A stretch of DNA of 64,000 nucleotides, taken from positions 20,389-84,388 of the forward strand of contig JAKPQD010000227.1 in assembly GCA_029572965.1 (NCBI GenBank), written 5' to 3'. Each line of letters opens with the position of its first letter. Position 1 is the stretch's first letter. This DNA is from Bacteroidota bacterium (GTDB lineage Bacteria > Bacteroidota > Bacteroidia > Bacteroidales > DTGW01). Positions 55,923 to 64,000 of the stretch are shown in pieces. The notes beneath the pieces were generated by a model, which saw nothing but the letters and a program-made list of their open reading frames with translations, made no database searches and had not been told where the DNA came from. Position numbers and translations under genes: made by a program.

Positions 55923-56315
55923 TTATAGATTAGCATTGCCCTGATCCAACACCTGCGAAATTAAATTATAGAGCTCTTGCATCTTTACCGGCTTGTTTAA
56001 AAAACCAGCTGCACCTAATTCTTTACAACGCTGAAATGTATTGCCTTTTAAATATGCAGTTATAACGATAACCGGAATAGTATTTCCCTGTTTTTTCAGA
56101 ATATCTAAAACCTCAAAGCCATCCATAACGGGCATTATCAAGTCAAGTAATATCACATCTGGCTTATTGCCCTGAAGATAAGTAAGGGCTTGTTCTCCGT
56201 CTTCAACCTCATCGCATACAACGTCTTTTATTTTCAAATACTCTATAAGCACATGCCGGTTAATAGCTGAGTCGTCAACTACCAGTACTTTTATGTTCTT
56301 TTCTTCCTGACCCAT
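55923..56315 (-). CDS. Single-domain response regulator
   Basis: This 130-residue receiver has Asp14/Asp15 in VVDDSAINR, the phospho-acceptor Asp58 in VILLDLIMP and the conserved Lys in GFLNKPVKM. It ends 12 bases before the receiver-phosphatase gene, so it is the first gene of the partner-switch operon. It may receive phosphate from an unlinked kinase and compete with or feed the phosphatase receiver. There is no output domain. Confidence 0.9.
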   Translation of the reverse strand: MGQEEKNIKVLVVDDSAINRHVLIEYLKIKDVVCDEVEDGEQALTYLQGNKPDVILLDLIMPVMDGFEVLDILKKQGNTIPVIVITAYLKGNTFQRCKELGAAGFLNKPVKMQELYNLISQVLDQGNANL

Positions 56316-56593
56316 GAGTTTTTTATTTCGATTGGTAACTTCAAAAATAGCGAAAAAAGACTGATAAAATTAAGGGTTTTTACTACTTTCTAAAATATAT
56401 TTTCACAAAGTAACAAATAAAAAATATTAACACTGAAAAGTGTTTTTTAATCATTAGCTGTATTGAACAAATTGAAACATTTTTGACCAAGCCCGGATAT
56501 GCAGAAAATGGACAAATTAACATATTTTTAAAAAGAGCCGCGTATTTATACTGTAAATTGCAAACTGCTAAAATCAACAATAATAAAACAATT

Positions 56594-57787
56594 ATGACAA
56601 ACAAACTAATACTGCTTGCTACGTTAACCATCTGGCAAGTTTGTACTTCTGCCCAAAGCGTTGCGCCCCAAAAACTAACAGGAAAAAGATATGGCTTTGC
56701 TTTTAACAATGTAACTGTTGAAATAGATACTGCTGATGGGGCCCGCATTGTATCATTCAAAGCCGACAACAAAGAAATATTGTACACCGGCTCTACCCAG
56801 GATATGAATGGTTCTACATTCTGGCCTTCGCCACAATCATTTTGGAACTGGCCCCCTATTGCTGAAATAGACAATAAAGCATACGCTGTAAAAATCACCG
56901 GCAACAAGCTCAAAATGGAAGGTAAAACCAATGCTACCCACAAATTGAGCGTTACAAAAATATTTGAAGCCGATAGCCGCGATACTTCTTTTACTATCAC
57001 GTATATTCTTATCAACCATAATACAACAACTAAAAAATATGCCCCTTGGGAAGTTACAAGGGTATTGGCCGAAGGGCTTACTTTTTTTGGGAAAGGCACC
57101 ACTGAAGTTACCGGAAACATGAAAACCAATGCTGTTGTTGCTGACAATACTGTATGGTATCATCAGGACAGCACTAATTCGGGCAGCAATTTCAACAAAT
57201 TTTTCTGCGACGGACAAGGCTGGCTGGCCCATGCCAACAAAGAGAATTATTTGTTTTTGAAAAAATTTGAAAACATTGAAGCTGCCAATGCAGCAACAGG
57301 TGAAGCTGAAATAGAAGTATATACAGCCGATAACCATGCATATACAGAGCTTGAAAACCAAGGCGCTTATGTATCTGTTAATGCCGGCGACAGCATCAAA
57401 TGGAAAGTAAAATGGTATGTTCGTAAAATAGAATCAAAAAACGATATTTTCACCGGCAGCCAAAAACTTATCAGCATAGCCAAGCGTCTGATTAGCCTTC
57501 CTGAACTTCCTGATACATTCTCAACAACACGTATAAGCCAGGTAAAAAACCAGGGCATAAATTTGTACCCTGTGCCTGTCAGAGAAAAATTAACGGTAAA
57601 ACTCCCGGACAATGTAAATAAAGCAACTGTTAGCATTTACAACATGCAGGGAGCCATGGTATTATCTTCTGATATTACTGCCTCAAACAGCTCAATATCA
57701 TTAAAACATGTACCAGCAGGCCCGTATGTTTGCAGGGTTTATTCCAAAAGCGGATTGAATGAGAACAAATTTTTTTTGATTCAATAA
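56594..57787 (+). CDS. T9SS-exported DUF4380-like protein
   Basis: This 397-residue protein starts at ATG 56594 with a signal peptide (MTNKLILLATLTIWQVCTSAQ). The central domain (about 25-300) is a beta-sandwich of the DUF4380/aldose-epimerase-like type (GFAFNNVTVEIDTADGARIVSF, STFWPSPQSFWNWPPIAEID and APWEVTRVLAEGL). The last ~75 residues (INLYPVPVREKLTVKLP ... GPYVCRVYSKSG) form a type IX sorting domain. It may bind or act on a carbohydrate. The hairpin at 57810-57847 follows. Confidence 0.8.
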   Translation: MTNKLILLATLTIWQVCTSAQSVAPQKLTGKRYGFAFNNVTVEIDTADGARIVSFKADNKEILYTGSTQDMNGSTFWPSPQSFWNWPPIAEIDNKAYAVKITGNKLKMEGKTNATHKLSVTKIFEADSRDTSFTITYILINHNTTTKKYAPWEVTRVLAEGLTFFGKGTTEVTGNMKTNAVVADNTVWYHQDSTNSGSNFNKFFCDGQGWLAHANKENYLFLKKFENIEAANAATGEAEIEVYTADNHAYTELENQGAYVSVNAGDSIKWKVKWYVRKIESKNDIFTGSQKLISIAKRLISLPELPDTFSTTRISQVKNQGINLYPVPVREKLTVKLPDNVNKATVSIYNMQGAMVLSSDITASNSSISLKHVPAGPYVCRVYSKSGLNENKFFLIQ

Positions 57788-57809
57788 ATACTAACTATTA
57801 GATATATTG

Positions 57810-57847
57810 CTTCCCGGCATGCTTAAAAAAATAAGCATCCCGGGAAG
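57810..57847 (+). terminator. Hairpin after the DUF4380 gene
   Basis: Arms of 16 bases pair at 15 positions (57810-57825 with 57832-57847) around a short A-rich loop. A short TTT follows on the plus strand. It is a strong stem but only a modest T tract. Confidence 0.6.
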
Positions 57848-57873
57848 TTTCGTGTTATGACCAATTTTCTTTG

Positions 57874-57881
57874 TACCTTTG
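57874..57881 (+). promoter_or_regulatory. -7 box for the pseudouridine synthase gene
   Basis: TACCTTTG matches TAnnTTTG and lies 11 bases before the ATG at 57893. It rules out the in-frame ATG at 57857 as start, since that ATG is upstream of the box. Confidence 0.55.
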
Positions 57882-57892
57882 CACAAAAAAAG

Positions 57893-58975
57893 ATGAACAG
57901 GAGAAGAAGCAATTTTATAAAACCAAAAGTAAAATTAAAAACATCTGCCAGCAAAGGGTTTGACAGATCAGAAAGCCACTCAGGCGACCGAAAAACAGCC
58001 AAAAATTTCTCAGAGAAACCATTTGCCGGAAAAAACAGTAAACCAGCCTCCCGTTTTTCAGATAAATCAACCTTTGAAAAGAAAGAGCGCCCATCAAGAA
58101 GCTTTTCTGACAAGGCTTTATTTAGCAAAAGCCTAAGGCCTCTAAATGAAGGTAAAGAAGAAACATTCAAAAAAACTTTCAATACCAGACAAAGAACTAA
58201 ACCAGAATTTAAAACCGGGAAGTCTATTGCCGAAAAGCCCAGATTATATGCAGATAACAGCACCCGCCTTAACAAAATCATTGCTGCCAGCGGTATTTGT
58301 TCGCGCCGCGAAGCAGATGACATGATCAAATCAGGCTTAATTTCTGTCAATGGTAAAGTGGTAACCGAACTGGGGACCAAAGTAAAACCTGAAGATGATG
58401 TACGCTATAATGGCGAAAGACTTAGAAAAGAAAAGCTTGTCTATATTCTATTAAATAAACCTAAAGACTACGTTACAACTTCAAAAGACCCTTTTGCCAA
58501 GCGTACAGTTTTAGACCTTATCAAAGGGGCTTGTAACGAAAGGGTATATCCTGTAGGACGTTTAGACCGTAACACTACAGGAGTATTACTACTTACTAAC
58601 GATGGAGAGCTTACCCGTAAGCTTACCCACCCCAGCCAAAACCGTAAAAAAATATACCAGGTAAGCTTAGATAAAAATCTTAAACAAACAGACTATTGGG
58701 CCATCAAAAATGGAGTAGAGCTTGAAGATGGCTTGTTTATAAAACCTGATGCTGTTGAATTCAACATCGAAGGCGACAAAAAAGAAGTCGGAATTGAAAT
58801 CCATTCAGGTCAAAACCGCATTGTACGCAGGATATTTGAAAAGTTTGGCTATGAAGTTGTCCGTCTTGACAGGGTTTACTTCTGCGGATTAACCAAAAAA
58901 GGCTTACAAAGAGGCTTTTGGCGCTTTCTGACTGAGCAGGAAATAAACATGCTTAGGATGGGCAGATTTGAATAA
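57893..58975 (+). CDS. RsuA/RluB/RluE-family rRNA pseudouridine synthase with basic N-terminal extension
   Basis: This 360-residue protein starts at ATG 57893. The first ~115 residues are basic, Ser/Lys/Phe-rich and low-complexity (RRRSNFIKPKVKLKTSASK ...), probably disordered RNA-binding sequence. An S4 domain (about 120-180; RLNKIIAASGICSRREADDMI) and the synthase domain follow, with the catalytic Asp in VGRLDRNTTGVLLLTNDG, then KIYQVSLDKN and HSGQNRIVRRIFEKFGYEV. It should modify a uridine in rRNA. Long basic N-termini occur in Bacteroidota members of the family. Confidence 0.92.
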   Translation: MNRRRSNFIKPKVKLKTSASKGFDRSESHSGDRKTAKNFSEKPFAGKNSKPASRFSDKSTFEKKERPSRSFSDKALFSKSLRPLNEGKEETFKKTFNTRQRTKPEFKTGKSIAEKPRLYADNSTRLNKIIAASGICSRREADDMIKSGLISVNGKVVTELGTKVKPEDDVRYNGERLRKEKLVYILLNKPKDYVTTSKDPFAKRTVLDLIKGACNERVYPVGRLDRNTTGVLLLTNDGELTRKLTHPSQNRKKIYQVSLDKNLKQTDYWAIKNGVELEDGLFIKPDAVEFNIEGDKKEVGIEIHSGQNRIVRRIFEKFGYEVVRLDRVYFCGLTKKGLQRGFWRFLTEQEINMLRMGRFE

Positions 58976-59113
58976 AATACTAATTCGGGAATTTGAAAAT
59001 TAACAAATGAAGTATTTTCAATCCGTTAAAATTTTAATTTGTTGAAAAAAACAAATTTATCATTAGAAGGCACAATATCTTGCTAATTATATGATTTTAG
59101 TTGGGTTGAAACA

Positions 59114-59135
59114 GAAAAGCCTGAAATATCAGGCT
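59114..59135 (-). terminator. Terminator of lysS
   Basis: AGCCTGA (59118-59124) and TCAGGCT (59129-59135) pair around a 4-base loop. On the minus strand the stem is followed by TTTTCTGTTTC. It lies 30 bases past the lysS stop. Confidence 0.6.
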
Positions 59136-59164
59136 CTTCATTAATCTTTGTCCTTTGCCCTACC

Positions 59165-60886
59165 TTATGCTAACCAGGCTTTCACCTGTTCCATTGTTGG
59201 ATTGACCAGTCCAAGCTTATTTTTCTTGTTGTATCCGCACAAGTCATTAAAAAGTTTACCGGCAGAGGCTTGTTTAAGCATATCAACAGTATTGAAGCCC
59301 ATTTGTTGGATAATCAACACCCATTCAGCCGGAATACCTAATGCTTCGTAAGCAGCAGGCTCGTCTTTAACTGCTTTCTTCTCAGGTTTCATTTGAGGGA
59401 AGAAAAGCACATCCTGAATGGAAAGCTGGTTGGTCATGATCATGGTAAGGCGGTCAATACCAATACCCATACCAGATGTAGGAGGCATACCATACTCAAG
59501 GGCCCTTACAAAATCATAATCAATAAACATGGCTTCGTCATCACCTTTTTCTGAAAGGCGTAACTGTTCCTGAAAACGTTCAAGCTGGTCTATTGGGTCG
59601 TTAAGTTCGGTATATGCGTTACAAAGCTCTTTGCCGTTGACCATCAGCTCAAAGCGCTCGGTAAGCTCTGGATTGTTGCGGTGACGCTTGCAAAGTGGCG
59701 ACATTTCAATTGGGTAATCGGTAACAAAGGTAGGTTGGACCATCTCTCCTTCACATTTTTCGCCAAAAATTGCATCAATCAGTTTTCCTTTACCCATGGT
59801 GTCGTCAATCGGGATATTCAATTGACGACAAATTTCGCGAAGCTGGTCTTCATCTTTTCCGGAAATATCAATGCCTGTATATTTTTTAATAGCATCAGTC
59901 ATACTAATACGGGCAAAAGGTCGCTTAAAGTCGATTATCTTATCGCCAAACTGTACCTGTGTTGTACCATGCAAAGCCAAAGCCACACGTTCGAGCATTT
60001 CTTCAGTAAAATCCATCATCCAGAAGTAGTCTTTATAAGCTACATAAATTTCCATCACGGTAAATTCAGGATTATGCGTACGGTCCATTCCCTCGTTACG
60101 GAAATCTTTGGCAAACTCATACACCCCTTCAAAACCGCCAACCAACAGGCGTTTTAAATACAGCTCATTGGCAATGCGCATATACAAAGGAATATCTAAT
60201 GCATTGTGGTGGGTGATAAAGGGACGAGCAGAAGCTCCACCAGGTATAGGTTGTAAAATAGGTGTTTCTACCTCCAAATAACCTTTTGAGTTAAAAAACT
60301 CGCGCATGGTATTGATAATCTTGGTACGTTTAACAAACACGTCACGCACCTGAGGATTAACAATCAAATCAACATAACGTTGTCTGTATCTTTGCTCGGG
60401 GTCTGTAAATGCATCATAAACCACACCATCTTTTTCTTTTACAATAGGCAATGGCCTAAGCGATTTGCTTAAAATGGTAAGTTCTCTCACATGGATACTG
60501 ATTTCGCCCATTTGGGTAACGAAAACATAGCCCTTAACGCCAATAATATCGCCAATATCAAGGAGTTTTTTAAATACAATATTATATAAGTCTTTATTTT
60601 CGCCCGGGCAAATATCGTCACGTTTTAAATATATCTGAATACGGCCTTTTTCGTCTTGTATTTCGGCAAAAGAAGCGCTACCCATTATACGGCGTGTCAT
60701 GATACGTCCGGCAAGGCTTACCTCCTGAAAATTTTGTAGTTCAGGCTTGAAATTGTCCAGTATTTCTTTGGTCGAAACATTGGTTACGTACATAGCAGCC
60801 GGATATGGCTCTATTCCAAGCTTTCTCAAATCATCCAACGACTGACGTCTAAAACGTTCTTGTTCGCTAAGTCCGGGTAAACTCAT
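59165..60886 (-). CDS. lysS: Lysyl-tRNA synthetase, class II
   Basis: This 573-residue enzyme charges tRNA-Lys. An N-terminal OB-fold tRNA-binding domain (about 55-150; [18 protein letters not shown]) is followed by the class II catalytic domain with [29 protein letters not shown] (motif 1 region), [20 protein letters not shown] (motif 2) and [15 protein letters not shown] (motif 3). A C-terminal extension of about 65 residues ([20 protein letters not shown] ...) is seen in Bacteroidota homologues. The -7 box TATCTTTG (60910-60917) precedes the ATG. The OMP gene upstream is separated by its own terminator. Confidence 0.97.
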   Translation of the reverse strand: MSLPGLSEQERFRRQSLDDLRKLGIEPYPAAMYVTNVSTKEILDNFKPELQNFQEVSLAGRIMTRRIMGSASFAEIQDEKGRIQIYLKRDDICPGENKDLYNIVFKKLLDIGDIIGVKGYVFVTQMGEISIHVRELTILSKSLRPLPIVKEKDGVVYDAFTDPEQRYRQRYVDLIVNPQVRDVFVKRTKIINTMREFFNSKGYLEVETPILQPIPGGASARPFITHHNALDIPLYMRIANELYLKRLLVGGFEGVYEFAKDFRNEGMDRTHNPEFTVMEIYVAYKDYFWMMDFTEEMLERVALALHGTTQVQFGDKIIDFKRPFARISMTDAIKKYTGIDISGKDEDQLREICRQLNIPIDDTMGKGKLIDAIFGEKCEGEMVQPTFVTDYPIEMSPLCKRHRNNPELTERFELMVNGKELCNAYTELNDPIDQLERFQEQLRLSEKGDDEAMFIDYDFVRALEYGMPPTSGMGIGIDRLTMIMTNQLSIQDVLFFPQMKPEKKAVKDEPAAYEALGIPAEWVLIIQQMGFNTVDMLKQASAGKLFNDLCGYNKKNKLGLVNPTMEQVKAWLA

Positions 60887-60909
60887 AGTAAATATTTGTT
60901 TTTGAGCCG

Positions 60910-60917
60910 CAAAGATA
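60910..60917 (-). promoter_or_regulatory. -7 box for lysS
   Basis: Plus-strand CAAAGATA reads TATCTTTG on the minus strand, 24 bases upstream of the lysS ATG. Confidence 0.5.
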
Positions 60918-60956
60918 AGTGTTTTTAAAAATTATTTCATTGGAAAATACAGATAC

Positions 60957-60988
60957 AAAAAACCGGTTAATAAAGATTTAACCGGTTT
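60957..60988 (-). terminator. Terminator of the small outer-membrane protein gene
   Basis: AAACCGGTTAA (60960-60970) and TTAACCGGTTT (60978-60988) are perfect arms around a 7-base loop. On the minus strand the stem continues into a T run (plus-strand A run from 60957). It lies 20 bases after the stop at 61009. Confidence 0.8.
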
Positions 60989-61008
60989 GTATTATTGTAA
61001 AGTACAGT

Positions 61009-61455
61009 TTACTTCATGGTATATCTGATAGATACACCCAGTAGCCTGGCCCGCATATGAACATCGCTGACAATGTCAAGTACAGGTTTCCAATCTACTG
61101 AGATATTCACGGGTATTTCTTTAAAAGTATAGCAAAGGCCGACAATACCAGCAATACCGGCCCCCAAATCATCAGTAAACACAACATGGGCACCACCTCC
61201 ATAAACAAAGTCGAAAGTGCCGCTTGACGACAAGTTAATATAACGCTCGTAGAGCCCAGTAGCACCAACAGAGCCGTCATAAAAATGTACAATACCTTCG
61301 AGCATGCCGGCTCTATGAATTTTGCCCCTCAACGAAACCCCGAGGTTGTTTGGCTCATCACCTTCAATACGTGCACCAATGGCAAAACCTTTTCTTTGGG
61401 CAAAAATACTTGTACACATCAATAATATTCCCACAAACACAAATAGTTTTTTCAT
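61009..61455 (-). CDS. Small outer-membrane beta-barrel protein
   Basis: This 148-residue protein starts at ATG 61455; an in-frame ATG two codons upstream (61461) is an alternative. A signal peptide (MKKLFVFVGILLMCTSIFAQ) is followed by alternating strands (GFAIGARIEGD, NLGVSLRGKIH, FDFVYGGGAHVVF and GAGIAGIVGLCYTF). It ends GVSIRYTMK, so an eight-stranded small barrel is likely. I do not recognise the function. It has its own terminator and lies between lysS and the permease gene. Confidence 0.7.
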   Translation of the reverse strand: MKKLFVFVGILLMCTSIFAQRKGFAIGARIEGDEPNNLGVSLRGKIHRAGMLEGIVHFYDGSVGATGLYERYINLSSSGTFDFVYGGGAHVVFTDDLGAGIAGIVGLCYTFKEIPVNISVDWKPVLDIVSDVHMRARLLGVSIRYTMK

Positions 61456-61485
61456 AATCATTAAGTTTTATTGGTTTGGTAACAA

Positions 61486-61515
61486 ATTCATTATTCATTA
61501 TTCATTATTCATTAT
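61486..61515. repeat. ATTCATT tandem repeat
   Basis: Four near-perfect 7-base units of ATTCATT-type sequence run through 61486-61515. The stop codon of the permease gene (61505-61507, minus strand) lies within the tract. Confidence 0.7.
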
Positions 61516-62959
61516 TTCTCAACCTGCTATGCTTATATCCATAGAAAAAATAAACAACGATACCAATAGAAAGCCAAATAATCATGGCAATCCAGGCATA
61601 AGCATTTAAAAACAGGGTAACGCCAAGGCAACAAATAATCCCTAAAATAGGAACGGCGGGGACAAAAGGTGTTTTAAACAATCTTGGAGTATTGGGCTGA
61701 GTTTTGCGGAGTACTAAAATAGCTATACACACAGCAGCAAAAGCCAGTAAAGTACCTAAAGAAACCAACTTGCTCAATACCCCTATTGGAAAGAGCCCGG
61801 CTAAAACCATGGCAATAAAACCCACAATAATAGTTGACATATAAGGCGTCCGAAATTTATGATGCACTTTAGAAAAAGCTGAAGGTAAAAGCCCATCTTT
61901 AGACATAGCATAAAAAATACGGGGTTGTCCCATAAGCAAAACCAATATAACAGAACTAAGCCCGGCAATAGCCCCAATCTTAATCAGCGGGGAGAGCCAT
62001 TTTAAGCCAATAGCATCTACCCCAACAGCAATAGGATCGGGTACTCCAAGTTTTGTATAAGGGACAATACCGGTAAGGACAAGAGATACAATAATATACA
62101 AAATTGTACATATCAGTAATGAACCTAAAATTCCTTTAGGCAGGTCGCGCTGAGGATTTTTAGCTTCCTGGGCAGCTGTTGAAACCGCATCAAAACCAAT
62201 ATAAGCAAAAAATATAACCGCTGCCCCCCTAAATATGCCACTCCAGCCAAACGAACCAAAATGTCCTGTATTGGCCGGAATAAAAGGATGCCAGTTGGCA
62301 GTATAAATATATGCAGCTCCGGCAATGACAAACAAAGTAATTACTGTTATTTTTACAGCTACTATAATATTGTTGAAACGGGCAGACTCTTTAATACCCA
62401 CAACCAGTAGAGTACTAACGGCCAAAACAATAAAAATAGCAGGAAGGTTGATAATTCCATACGGTGACATTTCAAAACCGCCGGTAGCATCATTGTACAG
62501 AAATGGAGCTGTGGTAAGAGACGGTGGTATTTGTAACCCGAAGTTGGCCAAAAAACTTACCACATATCCCGACCAACCAACACTGACCGTTGATGCTGCA
62601 AAAAGATACTCAATAATGAGGTCCCACCCGATAATCCAGGCAAAAAACTCTCCCATAGTGGCATACGTGTAAGTATAAGCACTGCCAGAAATAGGTATCA
62701 TTGAGGCTAACTCTGCATAGCACAAGCCTGCCAATGCACAAGCAATACCTGATATAATAAATGACAATGCTACAGCAGGACCCGAATAATGAGCAGCAAC
62801 TTCACCTGTCAAAACAAATATTCCAGCTCCAATAATAGCACCAATGCCTAAAAATACAAGGTTTGAAGCAGACAATGCCCGCTTAAACCCATGCCCCTCA
62901 TGATTGGCCTCAATCATCAACTGCTCAAAAGGCTTAACCCGCATCAAATGTTTTATCAT
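61505..62959 (-). CDS. APC-superfamily amino-acid permease (cationic amino-acid transporter type)
   Basis: This 484-residue protein has about 12-13 membrane helices and the N-terminal signature FLGIGAIIGAGIFVLTGEVA of the APC amino-acid permeases. FFAYIGFDAVSTAAQEAKNPQRDLPKGI and MSKDGLLPSAFSKVHHKFRTP are typical of the CAT-like subgroup. It should move amino acids in symport or exchange across the inner membrane; the substrate cannot be deduced. It ends within the ATTCATT tract and is transcribed toward the small outer-membrane protein gene. Confidence 0.92.
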   Translation of the reverse strand: MIKHLMRVKPFEQLMIEANHEGHGFKRALSASNLVFLGIGAIIGAGIFVLTGEVAAHYSGPAVALSFIISGIACALAGLCYAELASMIPISGSAYTYTYATMGEFFAWIIGWDLIIEYLFAASTVSVGWSGYVVSFLANFGLQIPPSLTTAPFLYNDATGGFEMSPYGIINLPAIFIVLAVSTLLVVGIKESARFNNIIVAVKITVITLFVIAGAAYIYTANWHPFIPANTGHFGSFGWSGIFRGAAVIFFAYIGFDAVSTAAQEAKNPQRDLPKGILGSLLICTILYIIVSLVLTGIVPYTKLGVPDPIAVGVDAIGLKWLSPLIKIGAIAGLSSVILVLLMGQPRIFYAMSKDGLLPSAFSKVHHKFRTPYMSTIIVGFIAMVLAGLFPIGVLSKLVSLGTLLAFAAVCIAILVLRKTQPNTPRLFKTPFVPAVPILGIICCLGVTLFLNAYAWIAMIIWLSIGIVVYFFYGYKHSRLRNNE

Positions 62960-63040
62960 ACAACGTAAATGTTTTTACTGCCGCAAATTAATCATTTTTT
63001 GGTGTAATCAAAAACATTGAATGAAATAGCATTTTGCCAT

Positions 63041-63211
63041 TCAGTAAAAAGGTTTTATAAGCCCAATTTGGACAATAGCGTTCAGCGGTAAATTAAAAAA
63101 AAACAGGCTCTTAACTGATAGTGCAGGTCTTTGGCTATTGAACGGGGCCTGCACGTACGGGTCAGGGCTCATAAACCGCCCCAACCGTGGGTCGTACACA
63201 CGGCCATCCAT
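63041..63211 (-). pseudogene. Remnant of an RHS repeat-associated core domain
   Basis: A 56-residue reading frame starts MDGRVYDPRLGRFMSPDPYV and continues QAPFNSQ before running into unrelated residues and a stop. This is the hallmark of the RHS/YD-repeat core motif (N/D-GR-YDP-LGRF-SPDP-VQ-P-NSQ). Intact RHS proteins are usually over 1000 residues; the long repeat region and the C-terminal toxin tip are both absent. The frame stays open further upstream, but without recognisable repeats. It is probably a decayed fragment left by rearrangement. Confidence 0.75.
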
Positions 63212-63239
63212 ATTGACCAGGATGAAGAGCCACGGAATC

Positions 63240-63309
63240 AGCCGAACGTAACAATTCAGGCTACAGCCTGATGAAATACTTACGACTAAGGCAGAGCCTT
63301 AGCCGAACG
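63240..63309. repeat. Dual-hairpin intergenic element B with flanking direct repeats
   Basis: Two hairpins with 2-3 base loops, TCAGGCT-AC-AGCCTGA (63256-63271) and CTAAGGC-AGA-GCCTTAG (63286-63302), are joined by an A+T spacer. The 9-base direct repeat AGCCGAACG occurs at 63240-63248 and 63301-63309. The architecture resembles element A at 11397-11455. Confidence 0.55.
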
Positions 63310-63373
63310 GGGGGTAAATGACAAGCTAACCAAAGGCAATTAATTGATATGTAGTTAAATATAGACTATAAAA

Positions 63374-63892
63374 TCAATAAATAGGTTTTGATAGTTTCTT
63401 TAAATCTTCTATAATATTCCTATCAAATTGATACCAATAACCATGTATAGTAAAAACTCGGTCGCTAAAGAAATAATCATTATTATTCAGTTGCCATTTC
63501 CGTTTTTTGTCTTGACCCTTATCAAAAGGATTACACTGAACAGAATATTTAGGGATAAAAGAAGCAGGTTCTTCTATTGGTATCGCTTGCTTTAATAAAT
63601 AAAAAAAATCTTGCGAGCTAATAATTTGACCTCTTTCAATACTCATTTTTTCTACTTTTTCAAATAGATAAAAAGAGTCCTTAGAACTAAAAGAATTTAT
63701 ACTTCTAACTTCTTCATTTTTCAAGGCAATTTGACTGTTTATTGTTTTACAATATTCATCATAAGGCAAATTCAATAAAACTGTATCTACTGATTTGTGT
63801 TGCATTAAAGGAAAACGCATCCATCCATAATTAGAATACAAAACATAATCCTGATAATTCGGTAGTATAAAAAAGATTGTGTAAACACTCAT
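63374..63892 (-). CDS. Hypothetical protein upstream of the RHS remnant
   Basis: This 172-residue protein of unrecognised family lies between the RHS remnant and the inverted repeat at the right edge. It begins MSVYTIFFILPNYQDYVLYS, without a clean signal peptide, and is rich in Lys, Asn, Phe and Tyr (NNNDYFFSDRVFTIHGYWYQ). No domain is apparent. The base composition is more A+T-rich than most neighbouring genes. Its location beside the RHS fragment allows, but does not prove, an origin as an immunity or accessory gene of an RHS cassette. Confidence 0.5.
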   Translation of the reverse strand: MSVYTIFFILPNYQDYVLYSNYGWMRFPLMQHKSVDTVLLNLPYDEYCKTINSQIALKNEEVRSINSFSSKDSFYLFEKVEKMSIERGQIISSQDFFYLLKQAIPIEEPASFIPKYSVQCNPFDKGQDKKRKWQLNNNDYFFSDRVFTIHGYWYQFDRNIIEDLKKLSKPIY

Positions 63893-63902
63893 AAAAGTAA
63901 CC

Positions 63903-63971
63903 AGATAATGCTGCCCTGCGAAATGAAGCGCAGGCGTAGCCGGAGCGAAATGTAGCAGGGCAGCATTATCT
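63903..63971. repeat. Inverted repeat overlapping a promoter at the right edge
   Basis: Exact 17-base arms AGATAATGCTGCCCTGC (63903-63919) and its reverse complement (63955-63971) enclose a 35-base loop. The right arm overlaps the -7 box TATCTTTG at 63967-63974. Confidence 0.8.
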
Positions 63972-63974
63972 TTG
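63967..63974 (+). promoter_or_regulatory. -7 box for a gene beginning at the window edge
   Basis: TATCTTTG is a perfect TAnnTTTG match. An ATG at 63997-63999 follows 22 bases later, so a plus-strand gene probably begins here and continues past the window. Its product cannot be seen. Confidence 0.5.
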
Positions 63975-64000
63975 TAATAATTTAAAAACCAATATTATGA

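Noticed and set aside
61322..61609. Plus-strand frame across the small outer-membrane protein and permease genes
   Set aside because: It overlaps two supported minus-strand genes and the tandem repeat and has no recognisable product.

Overview
The window is a stretch of chromosome from an A+T-rich member of the Bacteroidota. The evidence is consistent: TAnnTTTG-type -7 promoter boxes, gliding/T9SS-associated genes (gldF, gldE, gldD), three secreted proteins with type IX secretion C-terminal sorting domains, a TonB-dependent receptor with a carboxypeptidase-like N-terminal domain, an RprX/RprY-type two-component pair, and a bacterial geranylgeranylglyceryl-phosphate synthase next to a phosphopantetheinyl transferase. 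I saw no rRNA, tRNA or CRISPR array and no complete insertion sequence.

Layout. 1-597: N-terminal part of an LTA-synthase-like membrane sulfatase. 737-11276: a chemosensory island. A minus-strand operon encodes a response regulator, a 600-residue coiled-coil protein with a CheZ-like D-x3-Q motif, a STAS protein, CheY, CheA and CheW. It is followed by a receptor in which a periplasmic two-component-regulator propeller (Reg_prop/Y_Y_Y) is joined to a methyl-accepting signalling domain. A Crp/Fnr regulator and another receiver protein diverge from it. There is no cheR or cheB. 11559-25971: mostly housekeeping (metH, pgeF, an APS kinase, a lipid kinase, folK, recG, gldF), two exported proteins (a DUF4382 lipoprotein and an SGNH esterase), and a TonB receptor under a TPP riboswitch. 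26154-30632: four consecutive exported proteins of unknown function.

30740-49636: isochorismatase-like hydrolase, a TonB-like protein directly upstream of a copper ATPase, a DUF7033/deacetylase-like protein, trmD, a small antitoxin-like gene between inverted repeats, mutS, a TatD-type hydrolase, a PAS histidine kinase with four cysteines, a thioredoxin, gldE and gldD separated by an opposing serine hydrolase, a phosphopantetheinyl transferase, GGGP synthase and the rprXY-like pair. 49928-58975: T9SS cargo proteins (esterase, M1 peptidase, DUF4380 protein) around a minus-strand partner-switching module (receiver, receiver-PP2C phosphatase, SiaB-like kinase, SiaC-like phosphoprotein, RidA), then a pseudouridine synthase. 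59165-64000: lysS, a small outer-membrane protein, an amino-acid permease, an RHS-core remnant, an orphan gene and, at the right edge, a promoter and start codon of a gene that continues outside.

The most unusual content is regulatory. The reduced chemosensory pathway lacks methylation enzymes but carries its own candidate CheY phosphatase and a STAS protein. The Sia-like partner switch has no adjacent diguanylate cyclase. The intergenic spaces hold several families of palindromic and terminal-inverted-repeat elements, including two 122-bp elements with matching ends but different interiors.
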